A stretch of DNA of 64,000 nucleotides from Massilia varians (GTDB taxonomy: Bacteria > Pseudomonadota > Gammaproteobacteria > Burkholderiales > Burkholderiaceae_D). Below are positions 1 through 8,949 of this stretch, piece by piece. The notes beneath the pieces are model-generated. The model was not told the origin of the DNA and ran no database searches. It worked only from the letters and a program-made list of their open reading frames with translations. Position 1 is the stretch's first letter; each line of letters begins with the position of its first letter. Location of the stretch: contig NZ_AP026966.1 in assembly GCF_027923905.1 (NCBI RefSeq), positions 4,093,001 to 4,157,000 on the forward strand, read 5' to 3'. The position numbers and the translations under genes were made by a program.

Positions 1-946
1 TGCTGGCGCCTTCCACTCCCAGCGACGCGGTAAGGCGGATCGAGGGCAGCAGCTGGTCGCGCGCCGCGGCCAGGCTGGCGTCCGCGGCTGCCACCGCGCG
101 CTCGGCCTGGGCGATGTCGGGGCGGCGCCGCAGCAGTTCGGAGGGCAGGCCGGGGGCAGGCAGGGGCAGGCGCAGGCTAAGCAGCGGCACGCCGCGCGCC
201 ACCGGCCCGGGGCTGCTGCCCACCAGCAGGTTCAGCGCCTGCTCCTGCTGCGCGATGGCGCGCTCCAGCTGCGGCACCACGCCGGCGGTGGCGTGCAGCT
301 CGGCCTCGGCCTGCGACATCTCCAGGCGCGAGCTGTAGCCGACTTCGAACTGGTGGCGCGCCAGCGCGAACGAACGCTCGCGCGAGGCCAGCGTCTCGCG
401 TGCCAGCGCGAGCTGGGCGTCCAGTCCCAGCAGATTGAGGTAGCCGGAAGCGGTATTCGCCGCCACAGACAGGGCCGCCGCTTCCAGGGCGGCTTCCTGC
501 GACAAGGCGTCGAAGCGCGCCGCGTCGACGGTGCTGGCCAGGCGTCCGAACAGGTCGAGCTCGTAGGCTGCCTGCACGGTCCCGACCAGCGAGGTGACTT
601 CCACCGGCTGCCCCAGCGGCCCGATGGCGCGCGCGCGGGTCGGGGCGAACGAGACATTCAGGGACGGCTGCTGCGCGCTGGCGGCGATGCGCACGCGCGC
701 CGCATATTCCTGCAAGCGCGAGCGGGCGATGCGCAGGTCGCCGTTGTTGTCGAGCGCACGCCGCACCAGCGCGTCCAGCTGCGGGTCGCCGAAATGCTGC
801 CACCAGTCGCGCGTCACGGCCGCCTCCGCGCCAGGTGCCATGCGCCAGGCAACGGGCACCTGCAGGGTCGGCGCGGGTGCCGGCTGCGGCGCCATGGCGC
901 AGCCGGCCAACAGCAGCGGCGCCACGAGACAGGCAAGCCTCCTCAT
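1..946 (-). CDS. Outer-membrane efflux lipoprotein (NodT/OprM family), 3' end outside window
   Basis: Minus-strand gene starting with ATG at 944-946. The N-terminus has a short hydrophobic signal ending in a lipobox (LLLAGC, Cys about residue 15), then the QxxxPxxW and DWWQHFGDPQLD type sequence of the NodT/OprM outer-membrane channels. Long alanine-rich helical stretches follow. It would form the outer-membrane duct of a tripartite drug or xenobiotic exporter. Its start codon overlaps the stop of the upstream HlyD gene by 4 bp (ATGA), so the two are translationally coupled in one operon with the MFS gene. About 315 codons are visible against roughly 470-500 for the family, so the C-terminal third lies beyond position 1. 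Substrate cannot be told. Confidence 0.9.
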   Translation of the reverse strand, partial: MRRLACLVAPLLLAGCAMAPQPAPAPTLQVPVAWRMAPGAEAAVTRDWWQHFGDPQLDALVRRALDNNGDLRIARSRLQEYAARVRIAASAQQPSLNVSFAPTRARAIGPLGQPVEVTSLVGTVQAAYELDLFGRLASTVDAARFDALSQEAALEAAALSVAANTASGYLNLLGLDAQLALARETLASRERSFALARHQFEVGYSSRLEMSQAEAELHATAGVVPQLERAIAQQEQALNLLVGSSPGPVARGVPLLSLRLPLPAPGLPSELLRRRPDIAQAERAVAAADASLAAARDQLLPSIRLTASLGVEGAS

Positions 947-2040
947 CGCGCTTCCTTGTCTGCCTGGGCGGTGTCGATCGTCGCCACCACCGACATGCCG
1001 GGCCGCAGGCGCTGGGCCAGCGGCTGGTTCGGGTCGATGCTGATCCGCACCGGGATGCGCTGCGCGATCTTGACGAAGTTGCCGGTCGCGTTGTCGGGCG
1101 TGATCACCGAGAACTCCGAGCCGGTCGCCGGGGAGATTCGTTCCACATGGCCGCGCAAGCTGGCGTTGTTGAGCGCGTCCACCGTGAAGCTCACCGGCTG
1201 GCCCAGGCGCACCCTGGCCATCTGCGTCTCCTTCATGTTGGCGATCACCCACAGCGTGCTTGGCACCAGGGCCGTGAGCTGGGCGCCGGCGTTGACGAAG
1301 GCTCCCTGGCGCACCGTCACCTGCCCCAGCTGGCCGTCGCGCGGCGCCAGGATGCGGGTGTTGGACAGGTCGATCTCGGCCAGCTTCACCGCAGCTTCGG
1401 CATTCGCCACCGCGGCCTCCAGCGAGGCGCGGCTCACGCCCACGGAACGCAGGTTCTGGCGCGCGATCTCGAGCGCCGCCCTGGCCTGGTCGCGCGCCGC
1501 CACCGCCTGGGCGCGGGTAGCGCGCGCGGCGTCGCGCTCGCGCGCCGACAGCGAACCGTCGGCCGCCAGTTCCTCGACCCGGCGCAGGTCGGCCTCGGCG
1601 CGGCGCGCCTGCGCGTCGCTCGATGCCAGCGTCGCCTGGTTCTGCGCGATCGTCGCCTGCGCGCTGGCATTGCTCTGCGCGTAGTTCTCGAGCGCGGCGC
1701 GGCGTGTCGCCAGTTCGGCGCGCGCCTGTTCCAGCCGCTGGGTCGGGATGCGGTCGTCGATGCGCATCAACAGCTCGCCCTTGCGCACCGGCTGGAAGTC
1801 CTGCACCAGCACTTCCACCACGTAGCCGCTCAACTGGGGACTGATGATGGTCACCTGCCCGCGTACCAGCGCGTTCTCGGTGCTTTGCAGCGTGCTGCGG
1901 AAAGGCGGCAGCTGCCAGGCGTAGAGCACGATCAGCACGCCGGCCAGGGCGATGGCGGCAAAGGCAAGGGCGCTGAGCAGCATACGGCGCGAACGTGGCC
2001 TCGATGGCGATGCGGCAGGGGTGGTCGATGGTTCAGGCAT
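943..2040 (-). CDS. HlyD/EmrA-type periplasmic adaptor (membrane fusion protein)
   Basis: 365 aa. One N-terminal membrane anchor (about residues 21-43) is followed by a biotinyl-lipoyl-like half motif (SGYVVEVLVQDFQPVRKGE), a long alpha-helical hairpin rich in Ala, Arg and Gln (about 95-210), the second lipoyl half (ILAPRDGQLGQVTVRQGAFV) and a beta-barrel region. This is the EmrA/HlyD layout: it links an inner-membrane MFS pump to an outer-membrane channel. It lies 11 bp downstream of the MFS gene and overlaps the OMF gene by 4 bp, which fits a three-gene EmrB-EmrA-OMF efflux operon. Assignment is secure at family level; the substrate is unknown. Confidence 0.93.
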   Translation of the reverse strand: MPEPSTTPAASPSRPRSRRMLLSALAFAAIALAGVLIVLYAWQLPPFRSTLQSTENALVRGQVTIISPQLSGYVVEVLVQDFQPVRKGELLMRIDDRIPTQRLEQARAELATRRAALENYAQSNASAQATIAQNQATLASSDAQARRAEADLRRVEELAADGSLSARERDAARATRAQAVAARDQARAALEIARQNLRSVGVSRASLEAAVANAEAAVKLAEIDLSNTRILAPRDGQLGQVTVRQGAFVNAGAQLTALVPSTLWVIANMKETQMARVRLGQPVSFTVDALNNASLRGHVERISPATGSEFSVITPDNATGNFVKIAQRIPVRISIDPNQPLAQRLRPGMSVVATIDTAQADKEAR

Positions 2041-2051
2041 GTCAGTCCAGA

Positions 2052-3722
2052 TTAGTCAGTAACCGGTTCGGGTGGCGGCGGCGCCCCGGGGGGGCGGGTT
2101 GCCGGCACCGGCGTCAAGGCAGGGAAATAACGCAGCCAGAGCGCGTGCACGAAGATCCACGCGGCGGCCGTGGCGGCCAGGATGGAAAGGACCAGGAACA
2201 CGTCGTTGTAGGCCAGGATATTGGCTTCGCGCGAAGCGCTGGCGGCCAGCGAGGCGACGCCCTGGCGGGTGCGCGCGGCGGGGTCGGCCACCAGCTGGCC
2301 GACGGCGGCGGCGCCGGACTGGATGCGGCTGGCCACCAGCGGATCGAGGCTGCTGAGGTGTTCGACGATGATCGAGGAATGGTACTTCTCGCGCAGCACC
2401 TGGAACGTGCCGACGATGGCGGAGCCGAGCAGGCCGCCCAGGTTCTGGGTCAGCCCGAACAGCACCGAGAAGCTGATCAGGTTGGCCGGATTGGCGATCA
2501 CGGTGCCGATCAGCGAGACCACCAGCGGCCCGAGGAAGACCGTGCCGCCGAAGGCAAGCAGGCTCTGGCTCAGGTACATCTGTTCCGGGCGGGTCTGGTT
2601 GGTGGCGTGGGCATCGAGCCAGGCGCCCAGCGCCATGATCAGGAGCGAGATGACCTGCGGCGCCATCAGGTGCTGCACGTTGATGGTCAGCGCCGAGACC
2701 ACGACCCCGGCGATGGTGGCGCACAGCACGATGAGGAACAGGGTCTGCAGCTGGTCGTTGTTCAGGCCCACCAGGCGCAGGAAGCCGACCGCGCCCACGC
2801 TCTGTTCGGACAGCACGATGCGCACCAGGACCATCGACAACGCCAGGCGCAGGATGTTCGCGCTGGTGAACCAGCGCAGGTTCAGGAGCGGATTGGCGCG
2901 GTTGTGCTCCACGCAGACGGCGGCCGCCAGCAGGACGATCGCGGCGGCCAGCGCCACGCCGATCCAGGGCGCTTCGAACCACCACAGGACCCGGCCGAAG
3001 CTGACCGCCGCGCACAGCAGCGCCATGCCGGGCGCGAACAGCGCGAAGGTGACGAAGTCCATCGGACGGAAGGCCTGGAAGCGGTCGCCCGGCGGCAGCT
3101 TGAGCATCAGCACCGCGCCGAGCGAAACCAGGGCCAGGCCGAGCTCGAACATGTACAGGCCGCGCCACTCGGCGATCTGCAGCAGGTCGCTGGAAAAGAT
3201 GTAGGCCAGCGGCAGCGCCAGTTGGGCGCAGCCGAGCGCCAGCGCCATGCCGCGCAGGCGCCACTCCTTCCGGAAGGCTTGCAGCACGTAGTACAGGCCG
3301 AGCGGCGACACCGCCGCCGCCAGCATGCCGTGCGCGGCGCGCACCGCGATGGCCGAGCCGAGGTCGTTCACGAACAGGTGGGCGAAGGTCACCAGCGCGT
3401 ACAGCACCAGGAAGAATTCGGTAAACAGGCGCAGCCCGAACTGCTGGCGGAACTTCACCAGAAGCAGGTTCATGGACGCATTGGCCATCACGAATACGGC
3501 CGGCAGCCAGGCGGTCTCGGTGGAGTAGGCGCCCAGGGCGCCCTGCAGGTTGACCAGATTGACGGCGACCAGCGCGTTGCCGAGGCCGCCGGTGAGGGTG
3601 ACCAGGATGCCAACAAAAAGGTAGGCGAAACGCAGCGGTGTCGGGTGGGCGGGCGTGGAGGGAGAGCCCGGGAGCATCGGTTTCTCGTCGGGCGCCCATT
3701 CGCGCGGCGCGTACTTGCTCAT
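2052..3722 (-). CDS. MFS drug:H+ antiporter, DHA2/EmrB-like, 14 TM
   Basis: I chose the ATG at 3720-3722 (MSKYAPREW) because a GGAGGTGGAGGA ribosome-binding site lies 8 nt upstream; an ATG 36 bp further upstream is in frame but has no such site. The protein has 556 aa with many hydrophobic segments, matching the 14-helix DHA2 family, which usually runs 500-550 aa. The first helix carries the LTGGLGNALVAVNLVNLQGAL stretch and the PAVFVMANASMNLLLVKF region typical of EmrB relatives. It is the inner-membrane pump of the efflux operon that continues with the HlyD adaptor and the OMF lipoprotein. No dedicated regulator gene is adjacent. Confidence 0.9.
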   Translation of the reverse strand: MSKYAPREWAPDEKPMLPGSPSTPAHPTPLRFAYLFVGILVTLTGGLGNALVAVNLVNLQGALGAYSTETAWLPAVFVMANASMNLLLVKFRQQFGLRLFTEFFLVLYALVTFAHLFVNDLGSAIAVRAAHGMLAAAVSPLGLYYVLQAFRKEWRLRGMALALGCAQLALPLAYIFSSDLLQIAEWRGLYMFELGLALVSLGAVLMLKLPPGDRFQAFRPMDFVTFALFAPGMALLCAAVSFGRVLWWFEAPWIGVALAAAIVLLAAAVCVEHNRANPLLNLRWFTSANILRLALSMVLVRIVLSEQSVGAVGFLRLVGLNNDQLQTLFLIVLCATIAGVVVSALTINVQHLMAPQVISLLIMALGAWLDAHATNQTRPEQMYLSQSLLAFGGTVFLGPLVVSLIGTVIANPANLISFSVLFGLTQNLGGLLGSAIVGTFQVLREKYHSSIIVEHLSSLDPLVASRIQSGAAAVGQLVADPAARTRQGVASLAASASREANILAYNDVFLVLSILAATAAAWIFVHALWLRYFPALTPVPATRPPGAPPPPEPVTD

Positions 3723-3980
3723 CCGATCATTCCTCCACCTCCCTTGCCAGGTAGGCATGATAACCGTTCACGAAAAACCATGCCGGAAGCTGCTCGACAG
3801 CGTGCGTGGCGTGGCAAAGATCATGAACGCGTGATCACTTTGTCACGCCACAAAAATTTAGCGCCGGAATTGCCAGATTGAGTATTGCCCTGGGTTTTCT
3901 ACGTACCTAGAATCAACTTATGCCATGCGGAAATTCTTCCGTGTTTGTTTCACCTGGTACGTAGTCGAGACAGAGTCACC

Positions 3981-5240
3981 ATGGTTCCACGCTTCACGCT
4001 CCGCAAACTCCTGGCAGCCGCCCTGGCCGCCGCCGCATTGACCCCGGGGATCGCCGTGCAGCAGGAGTTGCAACTTGATCACCGTATGAACGAACACATC
4101 GAGCAGGTGCCTGCCGGCCCGCAGGGCCGCGCCATGCTCGAGACCACCGTGTTCCAGCCGAACGGACCGGGCCCCTTCCCGCTCATCATCATCAATCACG
4201 GCAAGGACCCGGGCCGCCCGAACCTGCAGCCGCGCGACCGCTTCTACCACATGGCTTCCGCCTTCGTGAAGCGCGGCTACGCCGTCATGGTGCCGATGCG
4301 CCAGGGCTTCGCCAACTCCACCGGCCGCTACCGCGACTTCGGCTGCGACATGACCGCCAACGGCTATGCCCAGGCGGAAGACATCGCCGCCACCCTCGCC
4401 TACGCGCGCAAGCAGAAGTGGATCGACGCCAACCGCATCGTGATCGCCGGCCAGTCCTACGGCGGCCTGGCGACCATCGCCCTCGGCACCAAGGACCTGC
4501 CGGGCGTGCGCGGCCTGATCAACTTCGCCGGCGGCCTGCGCGACGACAGCGACCGCTGCGCCTGGCGCTCGGCGCTGGTGACCGCCTTCTCCGAGTACGG
4601 CGCCAAGACCAGGCTGCCGACCCTGTGGATGTATGGCCAGAACGACTCGCTGTTCGGCCCCGAGCTGGCGCAGCGCATGCACGCCGCCTTCGAACAGGCC
4701 GGCGGCCGCGGCCGCCTGGTCGAGTTCCCGGCCTTCAAGCGCGACTCGCACGGCATGCTGGCCAGCCGCGACGGCGAAAAGGTGTGGCTGGACGACACCA
4801 TGCGCTTCCTGGCCCAGGTCGGCATGCCGACCAAGGTGATCCACGACGTGCCGCCGCCGCCGAGCCCGGCGCGTACCGACTACGCCCAGGTGGACGACGT
4901 CGAGGCCGTGCCCTTCCTCTCCGAAAACGGCCGCCGCGCCTACCAGGAATACCTGGGCAAGATGACGCCGCGCGCCTTCGCGGTCTCGCCGAGCGGCGCC
5001 TGGACCTGGGCCGAGGAAGGCGAAGACCCGGACGGCCGCGCGCTGGCCACCTGCACCGCCAAGAGCAAGGAGCCGTGCCGCCTGTACTCGGTGGACGACT
5101 ACGTGGTCTGGACCGGCGACATCGACCAGGCGGACAAGACCTCGGTGACGGCGTCGGTGATCGACGTGCCGAAGCCGGCGGTGGATCCGACCGCGTCGGC
5201 GCCGACCACCTCGATCGGCTCGAACAAGGCCACGAACTAG
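3981..5240 (+). CDS. Secreted alpha/beta hydrolase (dienelactone-hydrolase-like)
   Basis: I start it at the ATG at 3981, since MVPRFTLRKLLAAALAAAALTPG is a clear signal peptide; an earlier in-frame start at 3885 adds residues that look like no signal. The 419-aa protein has the hydrolase fold with LIIINHGKDPG (oxyanion region), the nucleophile elbow GQSYGG (Ser near residue 160), an acid in MYGQNDSLFG and a His in FKRDSHGM. These form a plausible Ser-Asp-His triad. The C-terminal 130 residues (from VPPPPSPARTDY) are an additional domain of unknown role. Likely an extracytoplasmic esterase or peptidase-like hydrolase; substrate unknown. It stands 100 bp upstream of a second secreted lipase on the same strand. 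Confidence 0.85.
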   Translation: MVPRFTLRKLLAAALAAAALTPGIAVQQELQLDHRMNEHIEQVPAGPQGRAMLETTVFQPNGPGPFPLIIINHGKDPGRPNLQPRDRFYHMASAFVKRGYAVMVPMRQGFANSTGRYRDFGCDMTANGYAQAEDIAATLAYARKQKWIDANRIVIAGQSYGGLATIALGTKDLPGVRGLINFAGGLRDDSDRCAWRSALVTAFSEYGAKTRLPTLWMYGQNDSLFGPELAQRMHAAFEQAGGRGRLVEFPAFKRDSHGMLASRDGEKVWLDDTMRFLAQVGMPTKVIHDVPPPPSPARTDYAQVDDVEAVPFLSENGRRAYQEYLGKMTPRAFAVSPSGAWTWAEEGEDPDGRALATCTAKSKEPCRLYSVDDYVVWTGDIDQADKTSVTASVIDVPKPAVDPTASAPTTSIGSNKATN

Positions 5241-5339
5241 GTTTTCGCAGGGCGGGCAGCCGCCAAGAGTCCGACCCAGCGCAAACCGCGCCCGGCCTGC
5301 TGCTCCGACAATGGCCCTGACGTCATTTCGGAGACTTGC

Positions 5340-6539
5340 ATGTTTCGCATCATCCACGCCCTGCTGGCGCTGGCCGCGCTGTGCGCCAGCGTGCCCGCCA
5401 GCGCCGCAGTGGCGGACCACGCCAACAACGACCCCGTGATCCTGGTCCACGGTTTCCTCGGCTTCGGCCCGGACACCTTCGAGCACAGCGGTTTCAACTA
5501 CTGGGGCGGCTACGGCGACATCGCCTCGCACATGCAGGTCTACCGCGGCCCGCGCACGGTGTTCGCGGCCGTGGTCGGCCCGATCAGCTCCAACTGGGAC
5601 CGCGCGGCCGACCTGTATGCCCAGATCAAGGGCGGCTGCGTCGACTACGGCGCCGCGCACGTGCGCAAGTACGGCCTGCCGGGCCAGCAGCAAAAACCCG
5701 CCGGCAAGTGCTGGGCCGCCGACCCGAAGAACAACCCCGAAGGCTACCCGCTCGCGCTCTACCCGGCCTGGGATGCGCGCCATCCGGTCCACCTGATCGG
5801 CCACAGCCAGGGCGGCACGACCATCCGCGCCCTGATCGAACTGCTGGAACACGGCTCGCCAGAGGACGAAGGCGGCCACGAACTGTTCAAGGGCGGCAAG
5901 CTGGGCTGGATACGCAGCGTGACGACCATCTCCACGCCCCACAACGGCACCACCTTCGCCGACGCCGTCCTGAACGTGGTGCCGCCCCTGCAGTCACCCT
6001 TGGGCGAGCTGCTCAAGCACCGCTGGGCGAACTGGGAGCTGTCGCCGGACGGCGCGCGCGAATTCAACCTGTGGGCGCGCACCTCGCCGCACATCTATTA
6101 CTACTCGGTGGGCACGCAGGCGACCGAAGCCGGCAGCTGGTGCTGCAACGAGACCGACCGCGTGATCGCGCCGGTCCAGACCACCCTCTACCAGTACCCG
6201 CGGCTCGACATGATCCCGGCCTTCAAGGCCATGGCGGGAGAATGGATCGTGCCCTCGGTGCTGCAGAACGGCCTGGGAGGCTACACCCAGGCAGGCGCCG
6301 GGCGGGTGCCCATCGGCAGCGAATGGTTTCCCAACGACGGTGTGGTGAACACCATCAGCATGCGCGCCCCGAACGGGCATCCGGTGCGCAACTACGATGG
6401 CACCTCGGTCAAGGGCACTTGGAATTTCCTCGGCACCTACAAGGGATATGACCACTTCGACATCCTGAACTGGCCGAATCCAGGGCCGTCGGCGAATCCG
6501 GTGTATGAGCGGATCAGCGACATCATCTTCGGGCTGTAA
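5340..6539 (+). CDS. Secreted triacylglycerol lipase, family I.5/I.6-like
   Basis: 399 aa with a signal peptide (MFRIIHALLALAALCASVPASA). The mature part begins NNDPVILVHGFLGFGPD, the oxyanion-hole HG region of true lipases. The nucleophile elbow is GHSQGG, and the catalytic His is probably in GYDHFDILNW near the C-terminus. The spacing, the early Trp/Tyr-rich NYWGGYGDI segment and the long insert resemble the large Gram-positive type lipases (family I.5/I.6, about 400 aa) rather than the 300-aa Pseudomonas type. It would hydrolyse long-chain esters outside the cell. No foldase gene is next to it, consistent with this family. Confidence 0.85.
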   Translation: MFRIIHALLALAALCASVPASAAVADHANNDPVILVHGFLGFGPDTFEHSGFNYWGGYGDIASHMQVYRGPRTVFAAVVGPISSNWDRAADLYAQIKGGCVDYGAAHVRKYGLPGQQQKPAGKCWAADPKNNPEGYPLALYPAWDARHPVHLIGHSQGGTTIRALIELLEHGSPEDEGGHELFKGGKLGWIRSVTTISTPHNGTTFADAVLNVVPPLQSPLGELLKHRWANWELSPDGAREFNLWARTSPHIYYYSVGTQATEAGSWCCNETDRVIAPVQTTLYQYPRLDMIPAFKAMAGEWIVPSVLQNGLGGYTQAGAGRVPIGSEWFPNDGVVNTISMRAPNGHPVRNYDGTSVKGTWNFLGTYKGYDHFDILNWPNPGPSANPVYERISDIIFGL

Positions 6540-6845
6540 GATGACTTAACGCAATAGTTTCCTGGCGAAGGGCCGTATCGTGAATATCTGCGCCGATGCG
6601 TCAAGGAGCGCGAGCGGGTACTCACCGTCCTTGGCAAGGCGGATCACAGGTCACAGGCGACACTTGAAGAACATCGCGCTGCTGAAGAGTATGCGAGAAC
6701 AAACAAGATTCTCCGCTTTCGCATCGGTGGTCATGAACCATGGGACGGGGCCGTAGGCGTCATGTAGAGGGCTGGTTATCTCAGATACAGGAAAATCTAC
6801 TCCGGAAGCGACACCTCCCTGATCTCGTAGGCAGCCCCGCAGCGC
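6540..6845. other. Intergenic stretch with a possible gene remnant
   Basis: No intact gene. On the plus strand one frame stays open from 6558 to 6727 without a good start and ends VMKERE-free but coding-like text (EEHRAAEEYARTNKILRFR). It may be the 3' remnant of a lost gene. I cannot identify its family. Confidence 0.3.
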
Positions 6846-8753
6846 TCAATGGACGCTGCGCAAGCCCCGCGCCAGATCCGACAGCCGGTACGGCTTGCTC
6901 ACGAAGGTGAAGTCCCCCAGCCGGTACTGGTCGAGCTTGAGCGCCGGCTGCGGATACCCGGAGGCCAGCATCACCTTGATGCCCGGGTAGTGCTCGCGGG
7001 TGTACTCGGCCAGCTCGATGCCGTTGACGCCGTTCGGCATGACGATGTCGGTGAACAGGATGTCCACGTCGCGGCTGGCCAGCACGTTCATGGCTTCCTG
7101 GCCGCTGGCCGCGGTGGTGACCTCGTAGCCCATGCTCATGAACAGCGCCGAGGCCACGTCCAGCAGGTCCGGCTCGTCCTCGACGATCAGGACCGTTTCC
7201 GAGTCGCCGCGCGCCAGCTCGCCCTCCTGCGCGCTCACGGCCGGCAGGTAGATCGCGATCGTGCTGCCCTCGCCAAGCGTGCTCTGGATGACCACCTCGC
7301 CGCCCGACTGCTTGATGAAGCCGTACACCTGCGACAGGCCCAGGCCGGTGCCCTTGCCGGTTTCCTTGGTGGTGTAGAAGGGTTCGAAGGCGCGCTGCAC
7401 GGTCTCGGGCGCCATGCCGGTGCCGGTGTCGGTCACCGAGGTGCACACGTAAGGTCCCGGCGCCAGCCCCGGCACCTCGCCCTCCTGCAGCGTGAGCTGG
7501 GCGGTGTCCAGCCTCAAGGTGCCCCCGTCGGGCATGGCGTCGCGCGCATTCACGACCAGGTTGAGCAGGGCCGATTCGAAGCGCGCCGCGTCCACCACCG
7601 CGCTGCCGGCCTGCGGGTCGAGGTTGAACTCGAACTCGATGCCGGAATGCCCGGCGCGGCGCAGCACCGACTCGAAGCCGGAGATCAGGCGGTTGATGCT
7701 GCGCGTTTCCGGCTGCAGCGGCTGCTGGCGGGCAAAAGCGAGCAGCTGCTGGGTGAGCGTGGCGCCGCGGTCGATCGCGCGGCGCATGCTGTCGATGGTC
7801 TTGGCGTCGCCGCTGCCCTGGCGGTTCATGCTCAGCACCTCGAGGCCGCTGGCCAGCACCGACAGCAGATTGTTGAAGTCGTGCGCCACGCCGCCGGTGA
7901 GCTGGCCGATCGATTCCATCTTCTGCGACTGGAACAGGGCAAGCTGGGCCTGCTCGAGCGCTTCCTCGGTGCGCTTCTTCTCGGTGAGGTCGCGCGTGAT
8001 CTTGGCAAAGCCCAGGAGCTTGCCATCGTCGCCGTGGACGGCGTCGATGATGACGTGGGCCCAGAAACGCGTGCCGTCCTTGCGCCGGCGCCAGCCTTCG
8101 GCCTCGTAGCGGCCCTCGCGCGCGGCGGTGGCGAGCGCGCGCTGCGGCATGCCGCCCTCGCGGTCTTCATCGGTGTAGAAGCGCGAGAAGTGGCTGCCGA
8201 GGATCTCCTCCAGGCTGTAACCCTTGATGCGTTCGGCGCCGACGTTCCAGTTGGTCACCAGGCCTTCGGGCGAGAGCATGTAGATCGCATAGTCGGTGAC
8301 GCCCTGCACCAGCAGGCGGAAGCGCTGCTCGCTCTCGCGCAGCGCGTCCTCGGCCAGCTTGCGGCTCGTGACGTCGCGGGTGATCTTGGCGTAGCCCAGC
8401 AGGTTGCGCTCTTCGTCGTAGATCGGGTCGATGACGACGTGGGCCCAGAAGCGGGTGCCGTCCTTGCGCACGCGCCAGCCCTCGGCCTCGTATTTACCGT
8501 GCTCCAGGGCTTGCGCCAGCGCGCGCGCCGGCAGGCCGCCCTCGCGGTCTTCCGGCGTATAGAAGCGCGAGAAGTGCTCGCGCAGGATCTCGTGCGACCG
8601 GTAGCCCTTGAAGCGCTGGGCGCCGGCGTTCCAGCTGGTGATGTGGCCAGACGGGTTCAGCATGTAGATGGCATAGTCGCTGATGCCGGCAATGAGGTAC
8701 TGGAACCGTTGTTCGTCGGTCAGGGGCGGCTTGGGCGGTTGGTGCGGTTTCAT
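6846..8753 (-). CDS. PAS-PAS hybrid sensor histidine kinase with receiver domain
   Basis: I start it at ATG 8753 (MKPHQPPKPPLTDEQRF), just before the first PAS domain; the open frame continues upstream but into the promoter region of the divergent phytochrome gene. 635 aa: PAS 1 (about 15-125) and PAS 2 (about 140-255) are near repeats, each with a GY(S/R)xxEILxxHFSRFYTxEDREGG core and a PAC segment. HisKA follows (GGVAHDFNNLLSVL, phospho-His), then HATPase_c (NARDAMPDGG, GTGKGTGLGLS) and a C-terminal receiver (phospho-Asp in DILFTDIVMP). It is cytoplasmic, with no membrane helices. Ligand unknown. It belongs to a local group of three histidine kinases. Confidence 0.9.
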   Translation of the reverse strand: MKPHQPPKPPLTDEQRFQYLIAGISDYAIYMLNPSGHITSWNAGAQRFKGYRSHEILREHFSRFYTPEDREGGLPARALAQALEHGKYEAEGWRVRKDGTRFWAHVVIDPIYDEERNLLGYAKITRDVTSRKLAEDALRESEQRFRLLVQGVTDYAIYMLSPEGLVTNWNVGAERIKGYSLEEILGSHFSRFYTDEDREGGMPQRALATAAREGRYEAEGWRRRKDGTRFWAHVIIDAVHGDDGKLLGFAKITRDLTEKKRTEEALEQAQLALFQSQKMESIGQLTGGVAHDFNNLLSVLASGLEVLSMNRQGSGDAKTIDSMRRAIDRGATLTQQLLAFARQQPLQPETRSINRLISGFESVLRRAGHSGIEFEFNLDPQAGSAVVDAARFESALLNLVVNARDAMPDGGTLRLDTAQLTLQEGEVPGLAPGPYVCTSVTDTGTGMAPETVQRAFEPFYTTKETGKGTGLGLSQVYGFIKQSGGEVVIQSTLGEGSTIAIYLPAVSAQEGELARGDSETVLIVEDEPDLLDVASALFMSMGYEVTTAASGQEAMNVLASRDVDILFTDIVMPNGVNGIELAEYTREHYPGIKVMLASGYPQPALKLDQYRLGDFTFVSKPYRLSDLARGLRSVH

Positions 8754-8901
8754 GGACCGGGGGCCTTGCGGTGTCTGGAGCGTCAAATATCCTATCATAC
8801 CGATACTCAGCAATAGGATGCCACGCAATTGACCCGCATTTGGACGGCCCTGGCATGATGAATATTGGAAATTGCGCCGCTCTCTGCTTGATCCGCCGGA
8901 A

Positions 8902-8929
8902 TTGACGTTACAATGCCAAGTTGTATCTT
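8902..8929 (+). promoter_or_regulatory. Putative sigma70 promoter of the bacteriophytochrome gene
   Basis: TTGACG at 8902-8907 and TATCTT at 8924-8929 are 16 bp apart and end 20 bp before the ATG. Position and motif match are reasonable, but this is a by-eye call. Confidence 0.4.
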
Positions 8930-8949
8930 CAGCAGGCCTCCCGTTTGAC

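Noticed and set aside
1995..3881. Long plus-strand open frame (628 codons) opposite the MFS gene
   Set aside because: Composition is Gln/His/Arg-rich mirror text of a GC-rich gene, with no motifs; the minus-strand MFS protein is clear.
3918..5942. Long minus-strand open frame opposite the hydrolase and lipase genes
   Set aside because: It spans two unrelated real genes and their spacer on the other strand and has Val/Gly/His-rich shadow composition.
6849..8816. Plus-strand open frame opposite the PAS hybrid kinase
   Set aside because: Shadow of the kinase gene; no domains.
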